This document shows, one piece after another, positions 40,955-50,127 of a stretch of 64,000 nucleotides of DNA. A program made the position numbers and the translations under genes. Positions within the stretch are counted from its first letter, which is position 1; each line of letters begins with the position of its first letter. The notes under the pieces are model-generated. The model was not told the DNA's origin and ran no database searches. It saw only the letters and a program-made list of their open reading frames with translations. Origin of the DNA: an uncultured Dehalococcoidia bacterium (GTDB taxonomy: Bacteria > Chloroflexota > Dehalococcoidia > Lucifugimonadales > UBA1127); contig OX638292.1 of assembly GCA_951812285.1 (NCBI GenBank), positions 2,751,001 to 2,815,000 on the forward strand, written 5' to 3'.

Positions 40955-42334
40955 CTATTCCTCCCGGTACGCGGCCGGGACCATGACCTTGCCTACCCGA
41001 ACGTGGGTCTCCAACGCGACCCCCTCCTTGGCGTCCGCCAGCGGGATGATGGGGAAGAACTTGGAGAACGTGAGAACGCCAAGGAACACGAGACAGAAAC
41101 TGCCTCCGACCAGGATCAGCTCGATGGGACTCGGGTTGTACGAGCCCCAGTTGAATGTGAGCGGTTGTTTCCGCATGAGGCTGGGGATGATGATGATGAA
41201 ACGCTCCAGCCACATGCCGATGTTGACCATGAGTGTCGTCCAGAACATGAGGGCCACGTTGGTCCGCACGCGCTTCAACAACCACAGCGGCACGGGCACC
41301 AAGTAGCCCATCAGGACGAAGATGATGAACGTGGCGCTGAAGGGCCACTCGAAGACCTGCAGCATGCGCAGGGAGAGCTCCGGTTCCTCGTTGGGGTAGA
41401 TGCCCAGGAGGAACTCGATGACGAAGAAGTAGAACCACGCCGTCGCCACCACGATCATCAGCCGCGCGAGGGCGTCAAAGTGGTCGTCGCGGATGTAGTT
41501 CTCCCAGCGGAACATCCAGCGCAGCAGCGCGAGCACCGAGATTACGCCGGCCACGCCGGAGTGCACGGCACCGATGACGAAGTAGGGCGCGAAGATGGTG
41601 GCGTTCCAGCCCTCGACGGCGATCTGCACCGCGAAGTCCCACGACACGATGCTGTGCACCGAGACGAAGACCGGCAGGATGAGCGCCGAGAGCAGGAAGC
41701 CCGCGATGATCTGCAGCTTCCACTGCCGCGTGTTGCCCTTCCAGCCGAGGCTCATGAAGCCGTACACCTTGTGCATGAGCCCAGAGGACCGGTCGCGCAG
41801 CACGGCCAGGTCCGGGATGAGCAGCAGGATGACGAAGAGCGTCGTGCCCGTCAGGTACGTCGAGATGGCGGTGGGGTCCCAGACGAAGGGGGACCGGATG
41901 TCGGGCCAGATGCCGCGGCCGAGGTCGTAGCCGGGGGGCATGGACCAGTAGATGCGCCACGGGCGGCCCGTGTGGAAGAGCGGGTGCAGGGCCGCGGTGC
42001 CCAGCGCGAAGATGGTGAGCACCTCCGCCGCGCGGGTCGCGGGGCGGCGCCACTCGGCGTTGCTGAGTCGGAGGATGGCGGAGAGCATGACGCCGGCGTG
42101 GCTGATGCCGACCCAGAACACGAAGTTGACCAGCAGGAAGCCCCACATGACGGGGCGGTTGATGCCGTACACGCCCGTGCCGTGGTTGATGGCCCACGCG
42201 AAACCGCCAATCGCCGCGCACACACCGATGGCCAGCCCGCCCAACAGGATGTAGAACCAGATGGGCGTCGCCAGCACTGGCCGCAGCAGATCGCGGTTGA
42301 TATCCCGCTCTGTCAGAACGGGGCGCAGTTGCAT
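40955..42334 (-). CDS. actC: Alternative complex III NrfD-like subunit (ActC)
   Basis: This 459-residue protein has about ten membrane helices and the ActC-type NrfD signatures WGFLLVNFVFWVGISHAGVM, then IFALGTAALHPLFHTGRPW. It should contain a quinol site and connect to the Fe-S subunit. The N-terminal cytoplasmic segment LRPVLTERDINRDLLRPVLA is typical. It lies 17 bases before actD. A hairpin repeat at 42390-42430 separates it from the second NrfD-like gene. Confidence 0.88.
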   Translation of the reverse strand: MQLRPVLTERDINRDLLRPVLATPIWFYILLGGLAIGVCAAIGGFAWAINHGTGVYGINRPVMWGFLLVNFVFWVGISHAGVMLSAILRLSNAEWRRPATRAAEVLTIFALGTAALHPLFHTGRPWRIYWSMPPGYDLGRGIWPDIRSPFVWDPTAISTYLTGTTLFVILLLIPDLAVLRDRSSGLMHKVYGFMSLGWKGNTRQWKLQIIAGFLLSALILPVFVSVHSIVSWDFAVQIAVEGWNATIFAPYFVIGAVHSGVAGVISVLALLRWMFRWENYIRDDHFDALARLMIVVATAWFYFFVIEFLLGIYPNEEPELSLRMLQVFEWPFSATFIIFVLMGYLVPVPLWLLKRVRTNVALMFWTTLMVNIGMWLERFIIIIPSLMRKQPLTFNWGSYNPSPIELILVGGSFCLVFLGVLTFSKFFPIIPLADAKEGVALETHVRVGKVMVPAAYREE

Positions 42335-42387
42335 CCCTGTCGCCTAGCCTTTCCTATTCCCGTTTTCTATCTTCATGCCCGTCCATC

Positions 42388-42430
42388 CTCCACCCCTCTG
42401 GTTCCCGCCTTCGCGGGAATGACGGGGTGA
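42388..42430. repeat. Hairpin repeat between the two NrfD-like genes
   Basis: A TTCCCGCCTTCGCGGGAATG unit preceded by CACCCCTCTGG sits in a roughly 100-base gap of the alternative complex III operon. Confidence 0.75.
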
Positions 42431-42434
42431 GGGC

Positions 42435-43832
42435 CTATTCCGGTTTCGCCAGGATCTTGAGCGGCAGCCTCTTGAACGGCCGCACCACCTGCAGCATCGA
42501 GCCCTCTCGGATCTCCCAGAGGTTGACGATGGGCACCACCTTGACCGCCAGCGTGAACAGCAGCAGCGCGCCGGCGACGACGCCGAGCATCATGAGGGCG
42601 TCGCCGGCCCCGGGGGTCACCGCCTCCGGGACCTCCTTGAGCACGTGGCCCGTGTACTCCTCCACCGAGTAGGAGGAGACGTAGATCCGTATCTTGTCGA
42701 AGAAGTGGCCGATGATGATGAGCGACCCCACGATGGTCGGCCCGAGGATGCTCTTGCGCACCGGGTTCCACATCAGGATCAAGAGCGGCGACGCGAAGCA
42801 CAGGAGGATGGTGATGATGAAGATGGTCCTGTACGGGCCGAACCACATGAGCTGCAGCAGGTCCTGCTGCGCCGGCGTCTTGCCGTACCAGTAGATGATG
42901 AAGCCCGACCACCAGAAGTACATCCACAGCAGCGACGACGCGAGCATCAGCTTTGCCATGCTCCAGAACTGGTTGACGCCGATGTAGTCGCGGAACGGGC
43001 CGATCTTGCGCACGACGAAGGACGTCACTATGACCGTCGCCAGCGCGGCCTGCAGCCCGCCGAGGGCCTGCCACGCCGGGAAGACCGAGTCGCGCATGCC
43101 GGGCACGAGGCTCTGGGCGAAGTCGAAGCTGATGACGGTGTGCGCCCAGACAATGAACATGAAGTAGAGGGCGCCCAGGACGCCCATCCCCGCCCGCAGC
43201 GCGCGCCACTGCCGCTTGGAGCCGACCCAGCCGAGCGCGAGCTTCGAATAGAGCGCGCCGCGCAGCCCGCCCACGCGGCCCTTGGCCAGCGCGAAGTCCG
43301 GGATGTTCGAGGCCCACAGCAGCCCGAAGCCGTTGATGACGACGAAGACCATGACCAGCGCCACGTACAGGTGCGGAGCCCCGACCGGCCAGCCCTCCAC
43401 GATGGTGTCGTAGAGCAGCATCGTGTTGCGGTCGTCGGCGGGCGGCAGCGTCAGGAGCAGCGGGATCAGGATGACGAGCGCGAGCAGCCCGACGACGCCC
43501 CACGTCTCCGCGATGCGGGACACGTAGCGATTCCAGTGCGCCTTGCCGAACCGCGGCGCAATCGCGACCAGCGGCGCGGAGAGGCTTGTCGTCATGATGA
43601 AGGCGAGGGCCGCGGCGAGGTAGCCCCACGGGTGGTGGGAGTCGAGCCCGCCGTCCGCGGCCGTCATCGCGAAGCCGACCACGCCGAGCGCCACCAGCGC
43701 GGCGAGGACCAGCACCACCAGCAGGTAGACCGGGCCGGTCCGTTCCGTCCAGCCCAGCACCTCGCCGGCGGCCTGTTCCGAGGACCGCTCCAGCAGGTCT
43801 ACGTGGTGACCGTGTGGTCCGCCGTTATGCAT
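42435..43832 (-). CDS. actF: Second NrfD-like membrane subunit (ActF-like)
   Basis: This 465-residue protein has about ten membrane helices and resembles the second NrfD-type subunit of alternative complex III. A Gly/His-rich N-terminus (MHNGGPHGHHVDLLERSS) precedes the membrane part. Its start overlaps the Fe-S subunit gene by 8 bases. The call as ActF rather than ActC rests on the other gene having the more ActC-like signatures. Two such subunits are normal for the complex. Confidence 0.75.
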   Translation of the reverse strand: MHNGGPHGHHVDLLERSSEQAAGEVLGWTERTGPVYLLVVLVLAALVALGVVGFAMTAADGGLDSHHPWGYLAAALAFIMTTSLSAPLVAIAPRFGKAHWNRYVSRIAETWGVVGLLALVILIPLLLTLPPADDRNTMLLYDTIVEGWPVGAPHLYVALVMVFVVINGFGLLWASNIPDFALAKGRVGGLRGALYSKLALGWVGSKRQWRALRAGMGVLGALYFMFIVWAHTVISFDFAQSLVPGMRDSVFPAWQALGGLQAALATVIVTSFVVRKIGPFRDYIGVNQFWSMAKLMLASSLLWMYFWWSGFIIYWYGKTPAQQDLLQLMWFGPYRTIFIITILLCFASPLLILMWNPVRKSILGPTIVGSLIIIGHFFDKIRIYVSSYSVEEYTGHVLKEVPEAVTPGAGDALMMLGVVAGALLLFTLAVKVVPIVNLWEIREGSMLQVVRPFKRLPLKILAKPE

Positions 43833-44547
43833 GCTCCCCTTCCGATGCCGCGTAGGGGTCTATCTTGGCCAGGTAGTGCACGCTGGGCTCCGTGCCCAAG
43901 TGGTCCAGGATCCGGTACTGCCGGCCGTCCTCCCGCAGGTGGGCGACCTGGCTGCTCGCGTCGTTGAGGTCGCCGAAGACCAGCGCGTTGGTGGGGCAGG
44001 ACTGCACGCACGCCGGGACGACGTCGCCGTCCTCGACCTCGCGGCCCTCCATGCCCGCATCGCGCGTGGTGCGGCGGATGCGCTGGATGCAGAAGGTGCA
44101 CTTCTCCATGATGCCGCGGCTGCGCACCGTCACGTCCGTGTTGAGCTGGTTGCGGAGGGTCTCCGGCCAGACCGGCTCCCAGAAGTTGAAGAAGCGCACG
44201 TTCCACGGGTCGTTGTTGGCGCAGAACCGCGTGCCGATGCAGCGGTTGTACACCTGGACGTTCAGGCCCTCGTTGTTGTGGTAGGTCGCGAAGACCGGGC
44301 AGACCGACTCGCACGGCGCGTTCTCGCAGTGCTGGCAGAGCATGGGCACAAAGCGCGCCTTCACGTCCGGGAACTCGCCCTCCCAGTACCGCTCGATGCG
44401 GATCCACTGGATGGCCCGCCGCTGCAGGAAGTGGTCCGGCTCATTGATGGGGATGTTGTTCTCAGACTGGCACGCGACCACACAGGCCTGACAGCCCGTG
44501 CACTTGTCGGCGTCCACCGCCATGCCCCATTTTCGCTCTACTGCCAC
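43825..44547 (-). CDS. Alternative complex III iron-sulfur subunit (separate ActB2-like)
   Basis: This 240-residue protein resembles the C-terminal ferredoxin part of ActB as a free subunit. Cluster motifs are CTGCQACVVAC (Cys16/19/22/26), CQHCENAPCESVC (71/74/79/83), CIGTRFC (103/109), CTFC (150/153) and CVQSCP (180/184). In the third motif the usual Cys of CxNNC is Asp113 (CANNDP), so one cluster may be 3Fe-4S or have another ligand. It should carry electrons between the large ActB1 and the heme subunits. Its end overlaps the ActF-like gene by 8 bases. Confidence 0.85.
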   Translation of the reverse strand: MAVERKWGMAVDADKCTGCQACVVACQSENNIPINEPDHFLQRRAIQWIRIERYWEGEFPDVKARFVPMLCQHCENAPCESVCPVFATYHNNEGLNVQVYNRCIGTRFCANNDPWNVRFFNFWEPVWPETLRNQLNTDVTVRSRGIMEKCTFCIQRIRRTTRDAGMEGREVEDGDVVPACVQSCPTNALVFGDLNDASSQVAHLREDGRQYRILDHLGTEPSVHYLAKIDPYAASEGEHA

Positions 44548-44597
44548 CGGGTCCTCCTAAGCCCGCGCCCCACGCGGGCCACATTGTTCATACGGTC

Positions 44598-46853
44598 CTA
44601 GTGCGCGCCTCCGCCGTTGCCCGTCGAGATCTCGTAGACGGTGCGGTGCGGCAGCGTCTGCGCCACCACCATGCCCTCGAACTTGCGCACGCGCTCGCGG
44701 CGGCCGGTCTTCTCCAGCCGGACGCGCGTGGCGCCCCATGCGAACGCCCCCGTCGTCTCGTCCGAGATGGCGTCCAGGACCTCCATCACGTTGCTGCCGA
44801 CGCCCTCGGCGTAGCGGCCGAAGCTGCTGTGCCCCTGGCCCATCGGCACGCTGACGGTGCCGGGGGCCGTCGCCGGGTTCACGTACACCTGCGCCTCGAT
44901 AACCCCTTGCGGCGACTCGATTCTGACGATGTCGGCCTCGCGGACGTCCAGGGCGTCGGCGTCGCGGGGGTTGACCTCGACCCACGTGCTCCACACGGCG
45001 GTGGTGATGGGGTCGGGCGTGGCCTGGAGCCACGGCAGGTGCGCGTCGGAGCCGTCGCCCATCGAGTGCGACGGGAAGGGCAGCAGGTGGAAGGGGTACG
45101 TGCTCGCGCCGCCGGAGAAGGACGGCCGGGACGGCCCCGGGTCCTGGCTCAGGTCCGGCGCCTGGGGCGCGCCGCCCGTGGCGTTGGTGTCCCACCAGCC
45201 GCCCCGCTGCAGCACGGCGACCCAGAATTCCTCGAAGTTGGAGAACTGCTGGACGGAGCCGCGGTTCTTGATCCACAGCTCCTGGGCCTCGGAGCGGACG
45301 GCGTCCTGCATGTTGGTCCACGGCAGGTTGATCGTCGTGCGGCCGCCGAGGTCGTCGACGAGGGCCAGCAGCACGTCGCCGAAGGCGCGGCCCTCGACGA
45401 AGGGCATGACCACGGGCTGCTGCAGCGCAACGGCCTCGTAGCCGGGGCCCGGCTCGGGGACGTCGTCGCCCCAGGACTCCAGCGTCGCCATGTCCGGGAG
45501 GACCAGGTCGGCGACCAGCGTCGTCTCGTCCATGAAGTTGGAGAAGCTGGCGATGAAGGGCACGTTCTCGCGCATGGCCCGCCCGAACTGCATGGAGGCG
45601 GGCGTGCCGTGGGCCGGGTCGACGCCGCGGATGAGCACCGCGTTGATCTTGTTGGCGCGAATGTCGTCCGCCAGCCGCTGGAAGTCCATGAGGGGGTTGG
45701 CCGCGGCGGTGCTGACGACGTTGGGGATGGGCGCGGGCGGATTGAAGATGACGCCGCCCTTCTTGCCCACGTTGCCGACCAGGGCGTTGAGCATGTAGAC
45801 GGCCGTCATGTTGTAGAGGCCGTTGGTCTGCGCCGCCGCCAGCCCGCCGCCGATGGCGACGCCCGGCTGGTTCGCGGCGAAGTCGTGGGCGAGCGACTCG
45901 ATGACGTCGGCGCTGACGCCCGTGGCCTCAACGACGGTGTTCATCGGCTGCGCGTTGAACTCGATCGTCTCCCGCAGCAGGGCCATGGCGTCGGCGTTGC
46001 CCTCGCGGCTGTCGAGGATGACCTTGGCCATCGCGAGGGCGAGCACGCCCTCGGTGCCGGGGTTCACGTAGACCCACCGGTCGGCGTTGGCGGCGGTCAG
46101 GGAGAAGCGGGGCTCGATTTGCACCAGCTTGCCGCGCCCGCCGGTCTCGCCCCGGAACTCGCCGTAGTGCCAGTTGTAGTGGAGCGGCGCGTGCCAGTGG
46201 CTCAGGAAGTCGGCCCCGAAGGAGAGGACGTAGTGGGCGTTCTGGATGTCGAAGGTGGGCAGCCGCTCCTGGCCGTACATGCGGTTGAAGGCCGTGCGCA
46301 CCACCGTCTGGTCGACGGCCTCGAAGGCGTAGCGGCGGAGGCCGTAGTTCTCGGAGAACTGCTGGACGACGGTGCCCAGCGTCCCGCGCAGCGGCGCCGT
46401 GATCATGGCGATGGAGTCGGGGTTGACCAGGTGGTCGTTGAGGCGCGCGGCCAGCTCGTCCAGCGCCTCGTCCCACGAGATGGACTCGAACTCGCCGGCG
46501 CCGCGGTCGCCGACGCGCCGGAGGGGCGTCGCGATGCGGTCGGGGTGGTAGAGCTCCTGCAGCGTGGCCTCGGCCTGCGCCGAGTGCTTGCCGCGGCTCA
46601 TCGGGTAGTCGGGGTTGCCCTCGATCTTCTTGGCGCGGCCCTGCATCACCCGGACCAGCACGCTCTCGACGCCGGTGTTGGGGCGGGCGAGGGTCGCGAA
46701 GTAGTTGTCGTCGCCGTAGACCAGGTCCTCGGGGATCAGCACGGGGCTCTCCGCGATGAACTCCCGGTCCGGTATGCGGCAACCGGCAAAGACCACCGCG
46801 CCCAGGAGCCCCAGGCCGGAGTACTTCAGCAATTGCCGTCGCGTCAGCGCCAT
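44598..46853 (-). CDS. Alternative complex III molybdopterin-oxidoreductase-like subunit (ActB1)
   Basis: This 751-residue protein has a twin-arginine signal (TRRQLLKYSGLGLLGAVVFAGC) whose end is a lipobox, and a molybdopterin oxidoreductase fold (ATLARPNTGVESVLVRVMQG, GRAKKIEGNPDYPMSRGKHS, later WVEVNPRDADALDVREADIV). It lacks the usual N-terminal 4Fe-4S Cys motif, as in ActB, which binds no Mo cofactor. In the usual form ActB is one protein with the Fe-S domain fused; here the Fe-S part is a separate gene 50 bases downstream. Confidence 0.85.
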   Translation of the reverse strand: MALTRRQLLKYSGLGLLGAVVFAGCRIPDREFIAESPVLIPEDLVYGDDNYFATLARPNTGVESVLVRVMQGRAKKIEGNPDYPMSRGKHSAQAEATLQELYHPDRIATPLRRVGDRGAGEFESISWDEALDELAARLNDHLVNPDSIAMITAPLRGTLGTVVQQFSENYGLRRYAFEAVDQTVVRTAFNRMYGQERLPTFDIQNAHYVLSFGADFLSHWHAPLHYNWHYGEFRGETGGRGKLVQIEPRFSLTAANADRWVYVNPGTEGVLALAMAKVILDSREGNADAMALLRETIEFNAQPMNTVVEATGVSADVIESLAHDFAANQPGVAIGGGLAAAQTNGLYNMTAVYMLNALVGNVGKKGGVIFNPPAPIPNVVSTAAANPLMDFQRLADDIRANKINAVLIRGVDPAHGTPASMQFGRAMRENVPFIASFSNFMDETTLVADLVLPDMATLESWGDDVPEPGPGYEAVALQQPVVMPFVEGRAFGDVLLALVDDLGGRTTINLPWTNMQDAVRSEAQELWIKNRGSVQQFSNFEEFWVAVLQRGGWWDTNATGGAPQAPDLSQDPGPSRPSFSGGASTYPFHLLPFPSHSMGDGSDAHLPWLQATPDPITTAVWSTWVEVNPRDADALDVREADIVRIESPQGVIEAQVYVNPATAPGTVSVPMGQGHSSFGRYAEGVGSNVMEVLDAISDETTGAFAWGATRVRLEKTGRRERVRKFEGMVVAQTLPHRTVYEISTGNGGGAH

Positions 46854-46873
46854 ACGATTCTGGTCCTCAACCC

Positions 46874-47845
46874 CTAATAGTGACAGGTTGTGCAGTCCGT
46901 GGGCGCGTTGTTCTGCCGGTGGCAGTCGACGCAGAACCCCATCTGGAGCTGCTCAACCTGGGCTACCGTAGTCATGGCCCCCACGTCGCCGTGGCACACG
47001 CTGCACACGGCGCTGGCAGGGACGTTGTCCTTCTCCGAGAAGAAGCTGATGTGCGACTCGTGCACGAAACGGACGTGGTCCGGTAACCGGTGCACGCGCA
47101 CCCACGCGATGGGCTCGCCCGTGTCCCACGCCGCCGCCAGCTTCACCACCTCCTCGCTCTGCGTGGCGATGACCTGGTGGCAGAACATGCACTGTTGCAC
47201 CGGCGGGATGCTGGCGGCCGCGGCCGTCTGCACCGTCCGGTGGCAGAAAACGCAGTCGATGCCCGCGCGCTCCACGTGCGGCGGGTGCGGGAAGGCGATG
47301 GGCTGCTCCGGCGTGACGACGAAGACCTGGTCGATGGGCCAGAAGTAGTGGCCCAGCACCTTGCCGCTGAATATCGCGCCGACGAGCAGGAAGCTGCCGC
47401 CCACGACGGTGAGCGTCGTGATGAGCACGAGGGAGCGCATCCGCGTCTGCATGTCGCCGCCGCCGATGCGGCCGAGTGACGCGCCCACGACGAGGACGCC
47501 GATGATGGCGATCAGGCCTCCGACGATGGTCGCGTTGTGGCCGGCCACGATGAAGAGGCCGCCAAGCCCCAGCAGCGTGCCTCCAACGACGACGACGGCG
47601 AGGCTCGGGAGCCAGAAGGGCATGACGCCCTGCGGCAGGACGATGCGCCCGCCGAGGATGTCGCCGCCCCGGTTCAGGTAGCCCTCGAGGGCGCGGAGGC
47701 CCGCAACGGCAAGGACGGCCACGATGATGCCGATGCCGAGCACGACGGTGCCCGCTTCGCCCGCGACGTAGAAGACGTAGCCGAGGGGCAGGAAGAAGGC
47801 GGCGACAACCACCACCGCGGCGATGGGAATGAGCATCCGTGGCAT
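46874..47845 (-). CDS. actA: Alternative complex III pentaheme cytochrome c subunit (ActA) with a membrane N-terminus
   Basis: This 323-residue protein has five CxxCH heme sites (CVFCH198-202, CMFCH219, CSVCH281, CVDCH305, CTTCH318) in the outward C-terminal half, as expected of pentaheme ActA. The first ~160 residues contain about five membrane helices, more than the single helix I would expect for ActA. It is the first heme subunit of the operon, 20 bases upstream of actB1. It should receive electrons from quinol via the Fe-S subunit. Confidence 0.82.
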   Translation of the reverse strand: MPRMLIPIAAVVVVAAFFLPLGYVFYVAGEAGTVVLGIGIIVAVLAVAGLRALEGYLNRGGDILGGRIVLPQGVMPFWLPSLAVVVVGGTLLGLGGLFIVAGHNATIVGGLIAIIGVLVVGASLGRIGGGDMQTRMRSLVLITTLTVVGGSFLLVGAIFSGKVLGHYFWPIDQVFVVTPEQPIAFPHPPHVERAGIDCVFCHRTVQTAAAASIPPVQQCMFCHQVIATQSEEVVKLAAAWDTGEPIAWVRVHRLPDHVRFVHESHISFFSEKDNVPASAVCSVCHGDVGAMTTVAQVEQLQMGFCVDCHRQNNAPTDCTTCHY

Positions 47846-47915
47846 CAGGACGCCCTACCCTTGACGTTGGCCTTCAATGCGCACTCCGTAGCTATGGTGT
47901 TGCCGGGATGCGGAG

Positions 47916-48266
47916 CTAGATCCACCATCGGTTGTAGGTCTCCTCTATGACGCCTCTCGCCCAGGACTGGGCCACAAAGAAGACGAATGCGAGGACCGCC
48001 GCCGCTCCAAGGGCCGCCAGCAACAGCCCCCACTGCGACAGCGCCCATGTCCCCTGCCCCTTGACCACCTGCGCGTGCACCCTCGACCACAACGGGTCGT
48101 GCCTCGCGACCTCCTCGCCCCGGCTGTTCCACAGCGAGGGCAGGATGGCAAAGCGCAGCAACAGACAGGTGGCAAAGGCGAACACCAGCAGCGGGAAAAG
48201 CCATAGCAAGGACACGAGGTGCCGGTACTCGATCCACTGCTGGTCAGTGATGAAATTCGGGTCCAT
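47916..48266 (-). CDS. Small two-helix membrane protein upstream of actA
   Basis: This 116-residue protein has two membrane helices (about 18-38 and 78-98) and a polar linker with WSRVHAQVVKGQGTW. It lies 70 bases upstream of actA on the same strand. It is probably co-transcribed and might be an extra subunit or assembly factor of the complex, by position only. No family is recognised. Confidence 0.6.
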   Translation of the reverse strand: MDPNFITDQQWIEYRHLVSLLWLFPLLVFAFATCLLLRFAILPSLWNSRGEEVARHDPLWSRVHAQVVKGQGTWALSQWGLLLAALGAAAVLAFVFFVAQSWARGVIEETYNRWWI

Positions 48267-48443
48267 CGACTCCCTGCCGTTTCAAACTTGTGAAGAATAT
48301 CGCAACTGAGTTGGGAGTGTCAACCGATTTGAGGTACCGGAACAGCTACGGCTCAGGGGGTCTTTGGGCGTCGTCGGCGACACCCGTTGCCGGCCCACTG
48401 ACGGCGCCGGCGAGCTCTCCCTCGCCTGCCGCGAGCGCGGAGA

Positions 48444-49226
48444 CTACTCCAACGGGACTTCGCTGATCGGGAACACGCTGTTGACGATCAGCAGGTCCTC
48501 ATTCGGGCAGTGCGGGAGCACCGTCTTGCGCCAGTCCGGTCTGGAGTTGTGGTAGAGGATTACGCCGTCGACGAGGATAACGGCCTCCAACTCGTACCTG
48601 TGGTTGCGGTTGATCTGGACGAACTCATGCGGGAGCTCAAACTCGATCGGGAACCCGCCGAGGTCTTCCTGAATCGTATTTGTGACCGGTAACGGTAATG
48701 CGGGGTCGCTGACGTCGATCAGACGTACGAGGAGCACGGCGTCACGGGGCAGGTCTTCATTGGTCCCGGCGCCATGAATTATGCCCGGCAGGGGCTCGTC
48801 GCAGGTGTCGAGGGGGTTGGTGGAGATAACTACGACGTCCGAGTTCCTTAGCGCGCCCCGAGTGAGCACCGTATGGACGGTGTCATTGATGTAGAGCAGG
48901 TCGCCGTCGTGCCTGACGTCGGCGCTCAGCGAGTACTCGCGGCCGTCGGCAATCTGGCTGCTGTCGTAGTCGATATTGAACTTCACGGGGAGTTTGCGGG
49001 CGTCCGCAATCGTGTCGCGCGCCAGCTCGACGGATGGAGCGTCGGCAAGCGAGGTGTCCAGCAGCTTGACGGTGACGACCGCGCCCTCGGGCAGCGGGAC
49101 CTCACGCGCAAAGCGCACCTCGCCGCTGATGCCGCCCGACGGCTCGACCGGGTCGCAGGCGGCGGCCGTCACAAGGACCGCGGCGAGCGCCGCTACCGCC
49201 ATTGGACGAGACAGTAGGCGTGCCAT
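48444..49226 (-). CDS. Lipoprotein with two YbaY/YscW-like domains
   Basis: This 260-residue lipoprotein has a signal ending TAAAC and two tandem beta domains. Both resemble the YbaY/YscW-type lipoprotein chaperone family (ISGEVRFAREVPLPEGAVVT, IADGREYSLSADVRHDGDLL; then LPRDAVLLVRLIDVSDPALP, FVQINRNHRYELEAVILVDG). The start at ATG 49226 has AAAAGGAGA about 12 bases upstream; an ATG 24 bases later is also possible. It should sit on the outer face of the cytoplasmic membrane. The partner is unknown. Confidence 0.7.
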   Translation of the reverse strand: MARLLSRPMAVAALAAVLVTAAACDPVEPSGGISGEVRFAREVPLPEGAVVTVKLLDTSLADAPSVELARDTIADARKLPVKFNIDYDSSQIADGREYSLSADVRHDGDLLYINDTVHTVLTRGALRNSDVVVISTNPLDTCDEPLPGIIHGAGTNEDLPRDAVLLVRLIDVSDPALPLPVTNTIQEDLGGFPIEFELPHEFVQINRNHRYELEAVILVDGVILYHNSRPDWRKTVLPHCPNEDLLIVNSVFPISEVPLE

Positions 49227-49622
49227 CGGTGGACTCTGTCTCCTTTTCCCCGGCAGGTCTGTCGGAGCCTCGTAACCAACAACCGCCTTGAGGTGTCGAG
49301 CAGGCAGCGGAGGGACGCCTCCGCTGGGGTTGATGCTACCACAGGTGAGTCCGGCGGGACTCGCCCTTTGTGCGTCCTGACGCGCTGGATGGGCGCCTGC
49401 GGCGGCGGGCAGACCCTGACACGGCCCCATTGCCCGAAAGTCGCGCGCTCCCCTACGGTCTTTCCATGGGAAGAGCAGCAGTTCGCCGGAAGGAGCGCCC
49501 GCATGGGCCGGGCCAGGCAATGCACAGGGGAGGCCTGCAAGAAAAATTTTCGTGTTGTAGCTGAAATGTGCCGTGTCTGATACAAACGCGAACACGTTGT
49601 TTTGCCGCCCCGCCGCCGTCGC
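49227..49622. other. Intergenic region with a strong hairpin, no gene recognised
   Basis: About 400 bases lie between two minus-strand genes. AGCGGAGG (49306-49313) and CCTCCGCT (49318-49325) form an 8-base-pair stem with loop GACG, in the probable leader of the lipoprotein gene. A purine-rich stretch (49480-49545) precedes an AT-rich run AAAAATTTTCG near 49550. A short open frame here has no supporting signals, and no known riboswitch core is seen. Confidence 0.45.
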
Positions 49623-50120
49623 CTACGCCTGAGGCACCTCGCGCAGGCGGCCGGTCGCGACGTCGTAGACGAAGCCGCGCACCTGGTCCTTGTGCGGGAT
49701 AAAGGGGCTGGCCTGGATGCGCGCCATCGACTGCCGCACGTCGCCGTCGAGGTCGGCGAAGGCCTCCATCGCGAAGGAGGGGCGCAGGCCCGTGTCCGCC
49801 TGGATGGCGTCCTTCACGTCGTCGTCGTGGAAGGTCATCATGCCGCAGTCCGTGTGGTGGATGAGCATGATCTCCCGCGTGCCCAGCAGCCGCTGCGAGA
49901 TAACCAGCGAGCGCACCGCGTCGTCGGTCACGACGCCGCCCGCGTTGCGGATGACGTGCGCGTCGCCCTCGCCGATGCCCAGCAGGGCGTGGACGTTGAG
50001 GCGGGCGTCCATGCAGGCGACGATCGCGAGCCCCATCGCGGGCGGCGCGTGCTGCGCCCCGGCGGCGAAGCCCGCGGCGTAGCCCTCGTTGCGCTGCAGC
50101 AGGTCATCGATGGCGCTCAC
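49623..50120 (-). CDS. Beta-class carbonic anhydrase
   Basis: This 165-residue enzyme interconverts CO2 and bicarbonate. The zinc ligands are Cys36 (VACMDAR, with the Asp38-Arg40 dyad), His89 and Cys92 (IHHTDCGMM). The length fits short beta-type enzymes. It starts seven bases after the stop of a SulP-type transporter gene on the same strand, so the two are likely co-expressed for bicarbonate uptake and use. Confidence 0.9.
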   Translation of the reverse strand: MSAIDDLLQRNEGYAAGFAAGAQHAPPAMGLAIVACMDARLNVHALLGIGEGDAHVIRNAGGVVTDDAVRSLVISQRLLGTREIMLIHHTDCGMMTFHDDDVKDAIQADTGLRPSFAMEAFADLDGDVRQSMARIQASPFIPHKDQVRGFVYDVATGRLREVPQA

Positions 50121-50127
50121 GTCGTCG

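Noticed and set aside
41003-43967. Long plus-strand frames opposite the NrfD-like genes
   Set aside because: Their Glu/Arg/His/Asp-rich composition mirrors antisense reading of membrane helices; the minus-strand genes are unambiguous.
44601-46877. A 758-codon plus-strand frame opposite the actB1 gene
   Set aside because: The minus strand encodes a clear molybdopterin-oxidoreductase-like protein; the plus frame is Arg/Asp/Gly/Val/His-rich with no domain.
49370-49564. A purine-rich segment that might be a cobalamin-type riboswitch or small gene
   Set aside because: Conserved riboswitch core motifs could not be found on either strand, and the short frame lacks a plausible start.
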